Part shown: one piece after another, positions 8,818 through 17,195 of the stretch | How the letters are laid out: each line of letters begins with the position of its first letter | Position numbering within the stretch: position 1 is the first letter of the stretch | Notes under the pieces: generated by a model | Database searches by the model: none | What the model was told of the DNA's origin: nothing | The model's input: the letters and a program-made list of their open reading frames with translations, nothing else | Origin: Acherontichlamydia pituitae | Lineage (GTDB): Bacteria; Chlamydiota; Chlamydiia; Chlamydiales; Rhabdochlamydiaceae | Length of the DNA: 64,000 nucleotides | Direction of reading: 5' to 3' | NCBI GenBank assembly: GCA_019634675.1 | Contig: JAHCAX010000001.1 | Location: 806,001 to 870,000 of the forward strand | Made by a program: the position numbers and the translations under genes

Positions 8818-9686
8818 GAGTGTTTTGCGAATTTGCGCAGCATCGCGATCTCATTTTTCCAAAGGGGAGGCCCATCGGGCGTTTCCAAATATTTGGGGAT
8901 ATCGCGAATCAGCGGGTGTGTCATCATTGTTTTAAAGCAGGTCATCCCGATCTCTCCTTCGCCAAGCGGTGCATGGCGGTCTCGCCGGGATCCAAGCGGC
9001 TTCATCGAGTCGTTAACATGGAAGGCGTACAGGTGCTTGAGCCCAACGATCTCATCAAATTGCTTAAGGGTATCGTCCCATGCCTCTTTCGTCCGGATGT
9101 CGTAGCCGGCTGCAAAGATGTGGCAGGTGTCGATGCAGACGCCGATCGCCAGCTTTTTATGGAGCCGGTCGACCAAATACCCCAAATGCTCGAAGCGCCA
9201 GCCGACAGACGACCCTTGACCGGCGGTTGCCTCGATCAGCAGTCGGGTAGGTCCTTTGTCGACGGTATCGGCGAGGTGCTCCAAACTCTCAACAATCGTT
9301 TTTAAACAATCCTCTTCGGCGGAGTCAAGGGCGGCTCCAGGATGGAAGTTAAGAAAGGCCAGCTTGAGCTTTTGACAGCGGAGGAGCTCCTCTTTAAAGG
9401 CCTTGCGGCTTTTGCGCAGACCGTCCGGATCGGGCGAGCCTAGATTGATCAGGTAGCTGTCATGGCTCATGATCTTTTTCAGCCCAGTCTCTTCCAATGC
9501 TTCATGCCACAGATCGAGATCTTCATCAGTGATCTCCCGTCCTTCCCACCGCTTTTGGTTGCTTGTGAACAGCTGGCAAGTGGTTGCGCCGATCTCATAC
9601 GCCTCGCGCAACGCGTTATGAGCGCCGCCGGCAGCTGAGGTATGGGCTCCGATCAAGAGCTCTTCTGCAGGGATGTGCTTGTGCAT
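8814..9686 (-). CDS. nfo: Endonuclease IV (AP endonuclease)
   Basis: Cleaves DNA 5' of abasic sites in base-excision repair; three-zinc TIM barrel. Family signatures seen: IGAHTSAAGG near the start, LAFLNFHPGAAL, GVCIDTCHIFAAGYDI, AFHVNDS and DRHAPLGEGEIG, carrying the His/Asp/Glu zinc ligands. ATG 9686 (290 aa) is preferred because the family normally begins a few residues before GAHxSAAGG and a purine-rich AAAGAAAAA stands upstream. An ATG at 9713 would add nine residues. It is divergent from murJ and first gene of an nfo-asnS pair. I recall nfo, murJ, rpsD and yceA/trhO as neighbours in C. trachomatis. Confidence 0.94.
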   Translation of the reverse strand: MHKHIPAEELLIGAHTSAAGGAHNALREAYEIGATTCQLFTSNQKRWEGREITDEDLDLWHEALEETGLKKIMSHDSYLINLGSPDPDGLRKSRKAFKEELLRCQKLKLAFLNFHPGAALDSAEEDCLKTIVESLEHLADTVDKGPTRLLIEATAGQGSSVGWRFEHLGYLVDRLHKKLAIGVCIDTCHIFAAGYDIRTKEAWDDTLKQFDEIVGLKHLYAFHVNDSMKPLGSRRDRHAPLGEGEIGMTCFKTMMTHPLIRDIPKYLETPDGPPLWKNEIAMLRKFAKHS

Positions 9687-9799
9687 AAGTTTTTCTTTCA
9701 AAAAAAGGGCCATTGTAAGACATATTGAAGATCTTTACAATCCTCAAAAAACCAAGGAGGCAGTTTGCAACTGCTTCCAAATTCTTTCAAGGAGTTGAT

Positions 9800-11440
9800 A
9801 TGCCGGAACAAGGCTCCGATACTTCAAAGACCATCTCCCGGTCCTCTTACGCTTTTTTAAGTGGAACCTTGCTCAGCCGATTGACAGGACTTGGCAGAGA
9901 TATGACAATGGCGTTTTGTTTTGGAAGCAACCCGGCAATCGCTGCCTTTATGGTTGCATTTCGCTTTGCTAATTTGATCAGAAGGCTCTTTGGCGAAGGG
10001 CCTCTGCCTTCCGGATTTATTCCCCATTTTGAGCAGATCCGTTCCCATTCTCCAGAAAAAGGGGCGGAGTTTTTCCGCGACTTATTTTTTTCATTGGCAG
10101 TATTTCTTCTAGGATTGATCGGAGTTGCTGAAGTGGGATTGATCGCATTGTGGAAATGGGGGAGTTTGACTCCTGACAACGTGCAGATCCTTTATTTGAC
10201 GATTTTAATGCTCCCTGGCGTTTTGTTCATCTGCCTGTTTGGTCTTAGCAGCGGACTTTTGCAGTGCGAGCGGAAGTTCTTTTTAACGGGTTTTGCCCCT
10301 GCAGCGTTCAATGTCGTTTGGATGGCCGCTGCCTGGATGCAAAGGGACAAGGAGCCCTCATTGGCTGCCGTTGTTTTATCGGGTGCCATTATTATTGCCT
10401 TTTTCATGCAGTGGGCGATGCTAGCTCCTAAAATGATGGAGATATTAAAGAGGTCTTTGTCCTGGAAAAATTGCTTTAAGCCCCGCTTGTTCTCCGCTGA
10501 AATAAAGCTTGTTGTTAAACCGGTTCTTCTCGGTGTTATCGGAGTCGGCGCCGTCCAGATCAATTCCGCTTTGGATGCCGTATTTGCCCGTTATGCCTCA
10601 TTAGAGGGTCCGGCTTACCTCTGGTACGCCATCCGCATCGAGCAATTGCCTCTTGCCTTGTTCGGGATCGCTTTGTCCTCCGCCCTTCTACCTCCGCTTT
10701 CGCGTGCGGTCAAGGATAATTTATTAGACCATTTCCAGAAGCTTATCCGCTTTGCCTACCGGCGCAGCTTCAGTCTGATTTTCCCTTGCACGATGGGGAT
10801 TTTTGTATTGGGGGCCTGCGGCGTCAATCTTGTCTACGGGCGCGGCGATTTTGATTCGAATACCACATACAACACCGTGATTTGCCTTTGGGGATACGGA
10901 CTCGGTCTTGTTCCTGCTGTGATCGTGCTGTTAATGGCGCCTGCCTTCTATGCAAAAAAAGATTTTCGGACGCCCACGCTCGGAGCTGTGTATTCTGTGA
11001 TCCTTAATGTTTTAACAACAGCGTTCTTGGTGTTCGTGCTTGAGTGGGGGGCGTTCAGCATCGCCGTGGCAACCAGCGTATGTGCATGGATGAATTATTT
11101 CTACCTGTCTTATCACATGAGCAAAAAGATGGGATCAGTGTGGGATCGGAATGTGGCCATATCGTTTATTAAGACAGGATCATGCACTGCAATCGCAGCT
11201 GGAACAACCCTTCTTGTTGGACACTATTTGGTATTGGATCCTACAGTTCCAATGCTGCTTGGCAATGCCAATGTGATGTTCGCTCGGAACTTTTCTGAGC
11301 AGATTCTGCAATTCCTTGCCATGACCGGTACGTTCGGAATCGTCTTCTTTTCTTATGCCTGGTTTTTCAACGCCCACGATGTGTTGGAACTGCTTGGATT
11401 AAAAAGAAGCGGGAAAAATTATACAACAGAATCGATTTAG
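9800..11440 (+). CDS. murJ: Lipid II flippase MurJ (MviN)
   Basis: Polytopic inner-membrane MOP-superfamily protein that flips lipid II for peptidoglycan synthesis. The N-terminal pattern SGTLLSRLTGLGRDMTMAFCFG and RLFGEGPLPSGFIPHF (the MurJ 'R..EG....fiP' signature) is diagnostic. About 14 hydrophobic helices are seen over 546 residues. Start ATG 9800 has a strong CAAGGAG seven nt upstream; a possible ATG at 9725 would add a hydrophilic extension not seen in the family. The stop overlaps the convergent gene at 11437 by 4 bp. Confidence 0.95.
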   Translation: MPEQGSDTSKTISRSSYAFLSGTLLSRLTGLGRDMTMAFCFGSNPAIAAFMVAFRFANLIRRLFGEGPLPSGFIPHFEQIRSHSPEKGAEFFRDLFFSLAVFLLGLIGVAEVGLIALWKWGSLTPDNVQILYLTILMLPGVLFICLFGLSSGLLQCERKFFLTGFAPAAFNVVWMAAAWMQRDKEPSLAAVVLSGAIIIAFFMQWAMLAPKMMEILKRSLSWKNCFKPRLFSAEIKLVVKPVLLGVIGVGAVQINSALDAVFARYASLEGPAYLWYAIRIEQLPLALFGIALSSALLPPLSRAVKDNLLDHFQKLIRFAYRRSFSLIFPCTMGIFVLGACGVNLVYGRGDFDSNTTYNTVICLWGYGLGLVPAVIVLLMAPAFYAKKDFRTPTLGAVYSVILNVLTTAFLVFVLEWGAFSIAVATSVCAWMNYFYLSYHMSKKMGSVWDRNVAISFIKTGSCTAIAAGTTLLVGHYLVLDPTVPMLLGNANVMFARNFSEQILQFLAMTGTFGIVFFSYAWFFNAHDVLELLGLKRSGKNYTTESI

Positions 11441-12408
11441 AGGCTCGGATACAAATCAGCCTCATCAAAACAAAGCCGCTTCGCTGCGCTAGTCATTCTT
11501 GTGTCATAATAAACGGGGGAGTCAATCAAAGGGTCTTGATTTTCATCAAAGCGAAGCCGCTTCGCTGCACTCGTTATTCTTGTGTCATTGTCATTATTGA
11601 AAAGTTGAGATGGTATTTTGTTTTTAAAGGGAGTTGCTAATTTAAAAATAGAATAGACTTGTTCACGGAGCTCGCTTTCTGTCGGAGGTAAACGTTTGCC
11701 ATCTACGCAAATGCCAAAAATGGCTGTTTTTAATCCCGGGATTGTACAAGGGTCTGTAAAAACTTGAATTCCGTCAATCTGTGCCTTGGCTTCTTGAATG
11801 AAGAATTCATATTTTTGACGCAGCTCATCTTCAGAAGAACGGGAGCGATTAGCGAAATGGCGGACATTTTTATAAAACAAAGTTTCAAGGCTTGCATATG
11901 AACTTCCTTTAGATGCGCTTCGTACCAGGGTTATCAAATAGTAATAATCTTTACGCGCCCATTTGATCGCATGGCATCGTGATGAACCTTTTAGCCTGCT
12001 AAGAAGAAAGGCCTTGCATTTAAGCAATTGAAGAGCATCTGAAATATATTCCTGAAATTGTTCTTCGGGTAGTTCGATGGTATCGGAATATTGGTCTTCG
12101 AATTGAGTCAAGCGGTTTTGAATAGCAAAGAATTCACTGAGCTGTTCCAATCGCTGTTGGTTATTTTTAATGCTGGATTTATAGTAATTCAAAAGCCATT
12201 CGACGAGCTCCAATGTTGCGGCATCTTCATCAATATCGCCGTCAAAGTGTTGCATTTGTAAACGTTTAAGTATGGGTTTGACGCTCTTTTCAAGCAGCGA
12301 GTCAAACTGATTGGATTCATCTGGATTTTCAAAAGTAGCATTTCGAAAAAGCGAAAACCGCGTGCCATATAAAGATGATGCTTCAGCTTCTTTTGGAAGT
12401 CTGTTCAT
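11437..12408 (-). CDS. Hypothetical protein with duplicated KRLxFDE C-terminal motif
   Basis: Unrecognised 323-aa soluble, largely helical protein without signal peptide or membrane segment. The most striking part is the C-terminus, where the motif DTR-I/M-TSAAKRL-R/C-FDE occurs twice, encoded by two 46-nt direct repeats. Each copy looks like a monopartite nuclear import signal of the c-Myc type (AAKRxxxD) and also contains a cyclin-docking-like KRLxF. This is pattern resemblance only. It forms a probable two-gene operon with the gene at 12473-12913 (64-bp gap) and converges on murJ with a 4-bp overlap. A secreted effector is a reasonable but unproven guess. Confidence 0.65.
   Translation of the reverse strand: MNRLPKEAEASSLYGTRFSLFRNATFENPDESNQFDSLLEKSVKPILKRLQMQHFDGDIDEDAATLELVEWLLNYYKSSIKNNQQRLEQLSEFFAIQNRLTQFEDQYSDTIELPEEQFQEYISDALQLLKCKAFLLSRLKGSSRCHAIKWARKDYYYLITLVRSASKGSSYASLETLFYKNVRHFANRSRSSEDELRQKYEFFIQEAKAQIDGIQVFTDPCTIPGLKTAIFGICVDGKRLPPTESELREQVYSIFKLATPFKNKIPSQLFNNDNDTRITSAAKRLRFDENQDPLIDSPVYYDTRMTSAAKRLCFDEADLYPSL
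11462..11588 (-). repeat. Two 46-nt direct repeats inside the KRLxFDE gene
   Basis: 11462-11507 and 11543-11588 are both 46 nt and differ at only about five positions; both contain GCCGCTTCGCTGC and ATTCTTGTGTCAT. They are in the same frame and 81 bp apart, encoding the repeated TSAAKRLxFDE motif. This is an internal duplication, not a mobile element. Confidence 0.9.
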
Positions 12409-12472
12409 AACAAAATTTCTGACAAAAATAGGATCTGTATGTTTGTCATTCAGAAGTTTGCCTTCCGGAAGG

Positions 12473-12913
12473 TCATACTGATCCTTGCTTGTAAAAATGG
12501 CTTGGATGAACAGGGTTTATTCCTTTCTCAACTACGGATATGATCACATCTTTTGTTAGATGATCCTGTGTTGCAGGCGCAAGGCTAAAATGAGCTGCTT
12601 GCCATCCAAACGGAGCTTGGCTGCCTTGGAGGTGGGTTTTTCCTCGAGAAAATTGAGTGGAGGCTACTCTTTCGATCAACATGTCGATCCAATAATTTTG
12701 GATGCGCAGATGGCTTTTAAGGGCGCTTTTTTCAAGATCTATTAAACGCATGTCTTGGGATTCAACAATCAATGAAGGAGTTTCTTCCAGGGGAAGAATA
12801 GTGCGTCGACTCTTTTTTACTTCCGGATTTTCACGTAATGAAACGGCAGATACAGCAATGGTAGATTGGCGCAAAGAGTAATGATGGGATGATGTGTGGA
12901 GTTGATTAGTCAT
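12473..12913 (-). CDS. Hypothetical protein
   Basis: 146 aa, no recognised family, no signal peptide or membrane segment. The N-terminal third is Ser/His/Thr-rich and contains a basic run (VKKSRRTILP, about residues 32-41); the remainder is mixed helical. It lies directly upstream of the 323-aa gene in the same direction and is probably cotranscribed with it. The upstream DNA (12914-13080) is very AT-rich, as expected for a promoter region, but I cannot fix -35/-10 boxes. Weak recognisability and a lack of clear SD make the exact start uncertain. Confidence 0.5.
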   Translation of the reverse strand: MTNQLHTSSHHYSLRQSTIAVSAVSLRENPEVKKSRRTILPLEETPSLIVESQDMRLIDLEKSALKSHLRIQNYWIDMLIERVASTQFSRGKTHLQGSQAPFGWQAAHFSLAPATQDHLTKDVIISVVEKGINPVHPSHFYKQGSV

Positions 12914-13502
12914 TAAAATAAATATAAATTGTAAATTGAATGATGATTTGTATCATCGAATTACATTTAATTTCAATTTTAATTAAATTCTTTGTTTTAT
13001 TTTAAATTTTACTAATACAAGTAAATTATAAATTAGTTTAAGTGAAAATTTACATTCATAACATTTATAAATTTAAGTTGAAGTTTGCGGATGAAGATGT
13101 CTTTGGCGCTGTACTGAGCCGAGGATAAAAAGTTAAAATTTTGCCAAGGAGGGTGTTCTGAATTTGACCTCGCAAAACCGGTTTGCGGTTAAGGCAGCTT
13201 CAGCAGCTATGTGAGTTCATCAAGCAATAAGCATCTTCCTAGCCGTTTTGGCTCTTTTGCTTACCGACCAATAGTTTTGGTTTTTTAACGACCTTAAAAT
13301 TGCTTTAAGGTCTTCCTCCTATTCGTGGTCAGGCCCATGGGCGCGCTATAGTATAATTGGCCATGTCAAAATCTCTGTTTTTCAAATTGTTTGTCTATGG
13401 AGGAACTTGTATAAATCGGATGACTAGAAGAGTCGATGATTTTTAGCTAGTTTGCCAACTGCAAGAGCAGTTAAAGTCAAGAAAAGCAAAGCGGAATGTT
13501 GG
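12914..13502. other. Gene-free AT-rich interval
   Basis: No reading frame with coding character on either strand. The first 170 bp are A/T-dominated. A short hairpin, GACCTTAAA (13290-13298) with TTTAAGGTC (13304-13312), lies in the middle and is followed by pyrimidine-rich DNA. Nothing else recognised. Confidence 0.6.
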
Positions 13503-13535
13503 AAAAAGAAAAAGCAGCCCGTAATTAGAGCTGCT
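13503..13535 (-). terminator. Intrinsic terminator of rpsD
   Basis: Read on the minus strand, AGCAGC (13535-13530) and GCTGCT (13518-13513) pair across an 11-nt loop and are followed by TTTTTCTTTTT (13513-13503). It lies 30 bp after the rpsD stop. Confidence 0.75.
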
Positions 13536-13564
13536 CTTAATAGGTGGCTTAAGCTTGCAAATGA

Positions 13565-14185
13565 TTAGTTTGTGTGGGCGAGGAACTCGCAGATCAAAGG
13601 CACGTTTAAAGGAAGAGGATGTGGGATTTGATCTAAAGCCGGAGAAACGAGCAATTGCGCTGAAAATTTACCAGCATCTAAAGCGACGTACTCAGGTGTT
13701 GCGATGGCCGCGTTGTCAAGGCTCTGCTTCACGATAGGCACTTGTTGCGACTTAGGCTTGATGGAAACTGTCATGCCTGGACGCACGAAGAAAGAGCGGC
13801 GATCCACTTTTTTTCCATTAACAAGGATATGTCCGTGTGAAACGAGTTGCTGAGCAGCAAAAATTGTTGGAGCCAGCTTCATGCGGTAGACCATGTTGTC
13901 TAAACGGCACTCCAGGCGCTCGATAAAGAGGGCAGGTGTGTTTCCTTTTGCTCGCACAGCTTCTTTATAGTAGCGGACGAGTTGGGAATGGGGGATGAGC
14001 CCATAGACAGCTTTAAGTTTTTGTTGTTCTTCCAGCTGAACTCCATAGTCAGATTTTTTCTTTCGTTTAGCGCCATGCATGCCCGGTGGGTTTGGTTTGT
14101 GAAGTAGAGGGTTGCGTGCGCGTCCGAAAATGTTCGCTCCAAAACGTCGAGCAATGCGGTTTTTTGGGCCAGTATATCGAGCCAT
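13565..14185 (-). CDS. rpsD: 30S ribosomal protein S4
   Basis: Primary 16S rRNA-binding protein of the small subunit. It starts MARYTGPKNRIARRFG and contains the S4 RNA-binding domain (about 93-155: RLECRLDNMVYRMKLAPTI, then LVSHGHILVNGKKVDRRSF). The N-terminal zinc-binding cysteines of C+ S4 proteins are absent, so this is a C- type. Length 206 aa is normal. A CTCCTaaagATG-side view on the minus strand shows AGGAG upstream of the start (14191-14195). In the window it is transcribed alone, with an attenuator-like leader upstream (see 14342-14525) and an intrinsic terminator downstream. Confidence 0.96.
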   Translation of the reverse strand: MARYTGPKNRIARRFGANIFGRARNPLLHKPNPPGMHGAKRKKKSDYGVQLEEQQKLKAVYGLIPHSQLVRYYKEAVRAKGNTPALFIERLECRLDNMVYRMKLAPTIFAAQQLVSHGHILVNGKKVDRRSFFVRPGMTVSIKPKSQQVPIVKQSLDNAAIATPEYVALDAGKFSAQLLVSPALDQIPHPLPLNVPLICEFLAHTN

Positions 14186-14341
14186 TGTTTCTCCTAAAGA
14201 TGAGCCTAATAAAAATTCATAAAGACATGAATGCTAATACACCCACTATTTTTTGTAAACACTCTGCTGGCGCAAAAATAAATTTGAAGGGGTAGATCTG
14301 CAACAGTTTTTGGATCTATGGCAAGGAGCCGTCTTAGAAAT

Positions 14342-14371
14342 AAAAAAACCCGGTTCCTTCTCGAACCGGGT
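14342..14371 (-). terminator. Strong intrinsic terminator between a short leader ORF and rpsD
   Basis: On the minus strand ACCCGGTTC (14371-14363) pairs with GAACCGGGT (14356-14348) over a 6-nt loop and is followed by a run of T (14348-14342). It is oriented towards rpsD, whose start codon is 156 bp further on. This position fits an attenuator or the end of a small separate transcript. Confidence 0.8.
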
Positions 14372-14380
14372 AAACCTGCA

Positions 14381-14410
14381 TTGACAAGGAAGGAGGAGAG
14401 CCCTTGTCAA
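14381..14410 (-). promoter_or_regulatory. Second hairpin preceding the terminator
   Basis: TTGACAAGG (14381-14389) is complementary to CCTTGTCAA (14402-14410) with a 12-nt loop. Read on the minus strand the loop contains CTCCTCCTT, complementary to an SD sequence. It stands between the short Thr-rich frame and the terminator, where a pause or anti-terminator element would be expected. Confidence 0.5.
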
Positions 14411-14450
14411 ATTTCAATCCTTTATGGCAAGGATCGGTTTAAGTTTGCCG

Positions 14451-14525
14451 TTAACGGCTTAACGGCTTTGTTGTTAATGGTTTATGTTGATTTGTTTTGT
14501 TTGTTGTTTGTGTTGTAGTTTTCAT
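14451..14525 (-). CDS. Possible 24-residue threonine-rich leader peptide
   Basis: Minus-strand ATG at 14525 opens a 24-codon frame with eight threonines (it begins MKTTTQTTNKT) and ends with TAA at 14451-14453, within a GCCGTTAA direct repeat. It is followed by a hairpin and a strong terminator before rpsD. The arrangement looks like a ribosome-mediated attenuator. No good SD is seen, so it may be fortuitous. Confidence 0.35.
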   Translation of the reverse strand: MKTTTQTTNKTNQHKPLTTKPLSR

Positions 14526-14843
14526 TTAGTTTAAATTTCATTTGAATCTTTTATTTTACTGAAAAATTAATTTTTTGTAAATAGTTTAAAATTTAATGTT
14601 TACATCTACTGGAAGATATTTATGCATTTTTTGTAAATGTCTGGTTTTTAGATTATTAAGCATTCTTGTCCAAAATGTTTAAAAAAACGGAAAAGTCTGG
14701 AAAGTGAGTGAGAAAGAGGGAAAATAATGAGGAGCGCGATAGGTTGTTGCTTCGCATCTCCGATTGAGCGCTTTTTTTCTCTGCGGTTTTTACGGACAAG
14801 GTCGATTCTCTTAGGGGGCTTGCTGAGAAGGTGCGCCCTTAAA

Positions 14844-15014
14844 GAGGCTGCTAACGAATTTAGTTTCTGACGATTTTTTGGACTTTTTCAGGAAATTTTG
14901 AGTCCGTTTGTTGGGGGTTATATCAGCTTTCGTATATTACCCCCAACAAACGGACTCAAAATTTCCTGAAAAAGTCTCAAAAAAGCGACGAAACCTAAAT
15001 CCGATAGCAGTCTC
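14844..15014. repeat. Large palindromic element with a 38-bp perfect stem
   Basis: 14881-14918 is the exact reverse complement of 14939-14976 (38 bp, beginning GACTTTTTCAGG), with a 20-nt A/T-rich loop. The symmetry continues outwards imperfectly: 14844-14880 (…GCTGCTAACGAATTTAG…) matches the complement of 14977-15014 (…GCTGCTATCGGATTTAG…). Total arms are about 70 nt. No coding capacity. It ends 86 bp before trhO and fills most of the otherwise gene-free stretch 14526-15100. Confidence 0.85.
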
Positions 15015-15100
15015 GTAAATTAGAAGCAATTTTTTCTGTTCTTTATCTAATAATTAAGATATATTTGCTTGTTTTAAGCAACCAATCAAAATGAAAAATT

Positions 15101-16057
15101 ATGGACCACCAAGAATCGTATTTCGTATTAGCCTACTACATTTTTACTCCGATCGAAGATCCTCGCGCTGAAGTGGCCAAACACCTAGAGTTTGTTGGAC
15201 AGCATGATATCGCTTGCCGCGTCTATATCTCGGAAGAGGGGATCAATGGCCAGATGAGCGGTTCGCAAGTGGATGCGGAGAAGTACATGCAGTGGCTGAA
15301 AAGCGACCCGAGGTTTGCTGAAGTGGCCTTTAAAATTCATGCCCATCCAGAACATGTGTTCCCGCGCGCAACTGTCAAATACCGCAAGCAGCTTGTCGCA
15401 ATGGACGAACAGGTCGATTTTTCATTGGTCGGAAAACATGTCTCTCCAGAAGAGTGGAAAGAGATGCTTTTAAAACGGGATGAAAATACTGTTCTGATCG
15501 ACGTGCGCAACGACTATGAATGGGAGATCGGACATTTCGAAGGCGCTGAATTGCCAAAGCTTGATAAGTTTCGCAAGTTTCCTGAATACGCCCGCCAGCT
15601 GAAAGAGCAATGCGACCCTGCATCGACTAAAGTCATGATGTATTGCACCGGAGGCATCCGCTGCGAGCTCTACTCCGCCCTTATGAAGAAAGAGGGATTT
15701 GAAAATGTATTTCAGCTCGATGGCGGCGTGATCAATTATGGCCTGAAAGAAGGCAATGACCAATGGAGAGGCAAACTGTTTGTCTTCGATGACCGCTTGG
15801 CAGTTCCGATCGATGGCAAAGAAGCTGAAACGATCAGCTCATGCCGTCATTGCAACGAGCCTTCCGATACCTACTATAATTGCGCCAATATGGATTGCAA
15901 CGAGCTGTTCTTATGCTGCCCTGCTTGCGCTGAAAAACTTCAAGGATGCTGTTGCACGGAATGTGAATCGGCCCCCCGGTTGCGCCCTTTTGTCAAAACA
16001 GAAAAGCCGAAACCGTTTCGCAAAAAGCATTTGATTGCTCAGAACCAATCTCAATAA
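15101..16057 (+). CDS. trhO: tRNA uridine-34 hydroxylase TrhO (YceA-type rhodanese)
   Basis: Catalyses hydroxylation of U34 in certain tRNAs, giving 5-hydroxyuridine. The N-terminal ferredoxin-like domain (about 1-105) is followed by a rhodanese domain (VLIDVRNDYEWEIGHFEGA, about 130-150) with the active-site loop YCTGGIRCE (about 182-190, catalytic Cys). The tail from about 240 is Cys-rich (HCNEPSDTYYNC, CCPACAEKL, CCCTEC), as in this family, and probably binds metal. 318 aa is normal. No clear SD before ATG 15101. The next gene starts at or just after its stop. I recall the homologue (CT627/yceA) standing next to rpsD in Chlamydia. Confidence 0.92.
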   Translation: MDHQESYFVLAYYIFTPIEDPRAEVAKHLEFVGQHDIACRVYISEEGINGQMSGSQVDAEKYMQWLKSDPRFAEVAFKIHAHPEHVFPRATVKYRKQLVAMDEQVDFSLVGKHVSPEEWKEMLLKRDENTVLIDVRNDYEWEIGHFEGAELPKLDKFRKFPEYARQLKEQCDPASTKVMMYCTGGIRCELYSALMKKEGFENVFQLDGGVINYGLKEGNDQWRGKLFVFDDRLAVPIDGKEAETISSCRHCNEPSDTYYNCANMDCNELFLCCPACAEKLQGCCCTECESAPRLRPFVKTEKPKPFRKKHLIAQNQSQ

Positions 16058-16064
16058 AATTCAT

Positions 16065-17189
16065 ATGATAAATTGGATGATAGGTTCAAAGAAAGTCTTC
16101 GTTTTCTTATTCTTAATTGGCTCCGCTCTTAATTCCTTTCCCATTAATGCGGTGCAAGCGGACAGAATCGAAAAGAACGAATGGAAGGTAAAGGAAGAAT
16201 ATCTTTCTCCGTCCATCGAAGATTTTGATTGCCATAGCTCTAGCATTGTCGAAACAATGCCTGGATCGCTTTGCGCTGTTTGGAAAGGTGGTATTGGAAA
16301 AGGCAAAAGCAACATCGATATGGAGGGGAATGTCGGCGTGTGGCTTTCGCTGTTTGATGGAAGCGCATGGTCGACGCCAAAAGAAATTGTCCATTCTTCT
16401 CAAAGCGTTTGTTGGAATCCGATCTTATGCAAAATGTCGTCAGGCGAGCTTTTATTATTTTATCGGATTGGACCCGATCCGCGCCGGGCTGTGAGCTTTC
16501 TTAAAAGATCTTCCGATGGCGGACTGTCATGGTCTTCAGAGCAGATATTGCCTGCCGGGATTGTCGGGCCGACTAAGACAAAACCAATCGTTACATCAGA
16601 TGGCCTGTTGATCTGCCCTTCTTCGATAGAAACAGGGGAGCCGGAAGCTGAGTTTAAAGCGACCGCTTGCTGGGTTGAAATTTCAGAAGATCAGGGGCGC
16701 AGCTGGAATAAAGTAGGGCCTTTGCAGCTTCCTGATCAGCAATTTGGAGCCATCGAACCGACCTTCTTTTTTGATTCTGAGGGCAAACTGAACATGTTGT
16801 GCCGCAATCGAGCAAATAGGATTGGGGACAAAGGATGGATCTGCCAAGCGGCTTCTCCTGATGGTGGGTTGCATTGGACTGAGCTTAAACCAACTTCTTT
16901 GCCAAATCCTGATTCGGGCATTGATGTTGCTGATTTAGGCGATGGCAGGATCGTCCTTGCCTACAATCACTCGTTCACAGCTCGATTTCCGTTGCATTTG
17001 GCAATATCATTTGATGGCGGCAGCCAGTGGTCTTCGCCGATGATTTTAGATAGCGCAGGGGAGATGCCTGCAGTCATTGCAACATCAGACGGTCTTGTGC
17101 ACATCACTTATGCATTTGCAGAAAATAAAGAGGATCAACGAAGGATCAAGCATGTGGTCGTCGATCCAAAGGTTCTCTTCAAGCAATAG
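16065..17189 (+). CDS. Secreted sialidase-like (BNR/Asp-box) beta-propeller protein
   Basis: The N-terminal signal peptide (KKVFVFLFLIGSALNSFPINAVQA) makes ATG 16065 (374 aa) the likely start; an ATG at 16035 would overlap trhO. Four Asp boxes (S-x-D-x-G-x-x-W) are spaced along the chain: SSDGGLSW, SEDQGRSW, SPDGGLHW and SFDGGSQW. The motifs YRIGPDPRR, EPTFFFDSEGKL and LPNPDSGIDVADLGDGRIVLAYN-like segments fit the predicted neuraminidase group COG4692. A glycosyl hydrolase acting on host or envelope glycans is inferred; the substrate is unknown, and true sialidase activity has not been shown for many members. Confidence 0.8.
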   Translation: MINWMIGSKKVFVFLFLIGSALNSFPINAVQADRIEKNEWKVKEEYLSPSIEDFDCHSSSIVETMPGSLCAVWKGGIGKGKSNIDMEGNVGVWLSLFDGSAWSTPKEIVHSSQSVCWNPILCKMSSGELLLFYRIGPDPRRAVSFLKRSSDGGLSWSSEQILPAGIVGPTKTKPIVTSDGLLICPSSIETGEPEAEFKATACWVEISEDQGRSWNKVGPLQLPDQQFGAIEPTFFFDSEGKLNMLCRNRANRIGDKGWICQAASPDGGLHWTELKPTSLPNPDSGIDVADLGDGRIVLAYNHSFTARFPLHLAISFDGGSQWSSPMILDSAGEMPAVIATSDGLVHITYAFAENKEDQRRIKHVVVDPKVLFKQ

Positions 17190-17195
17190 TGCCTC

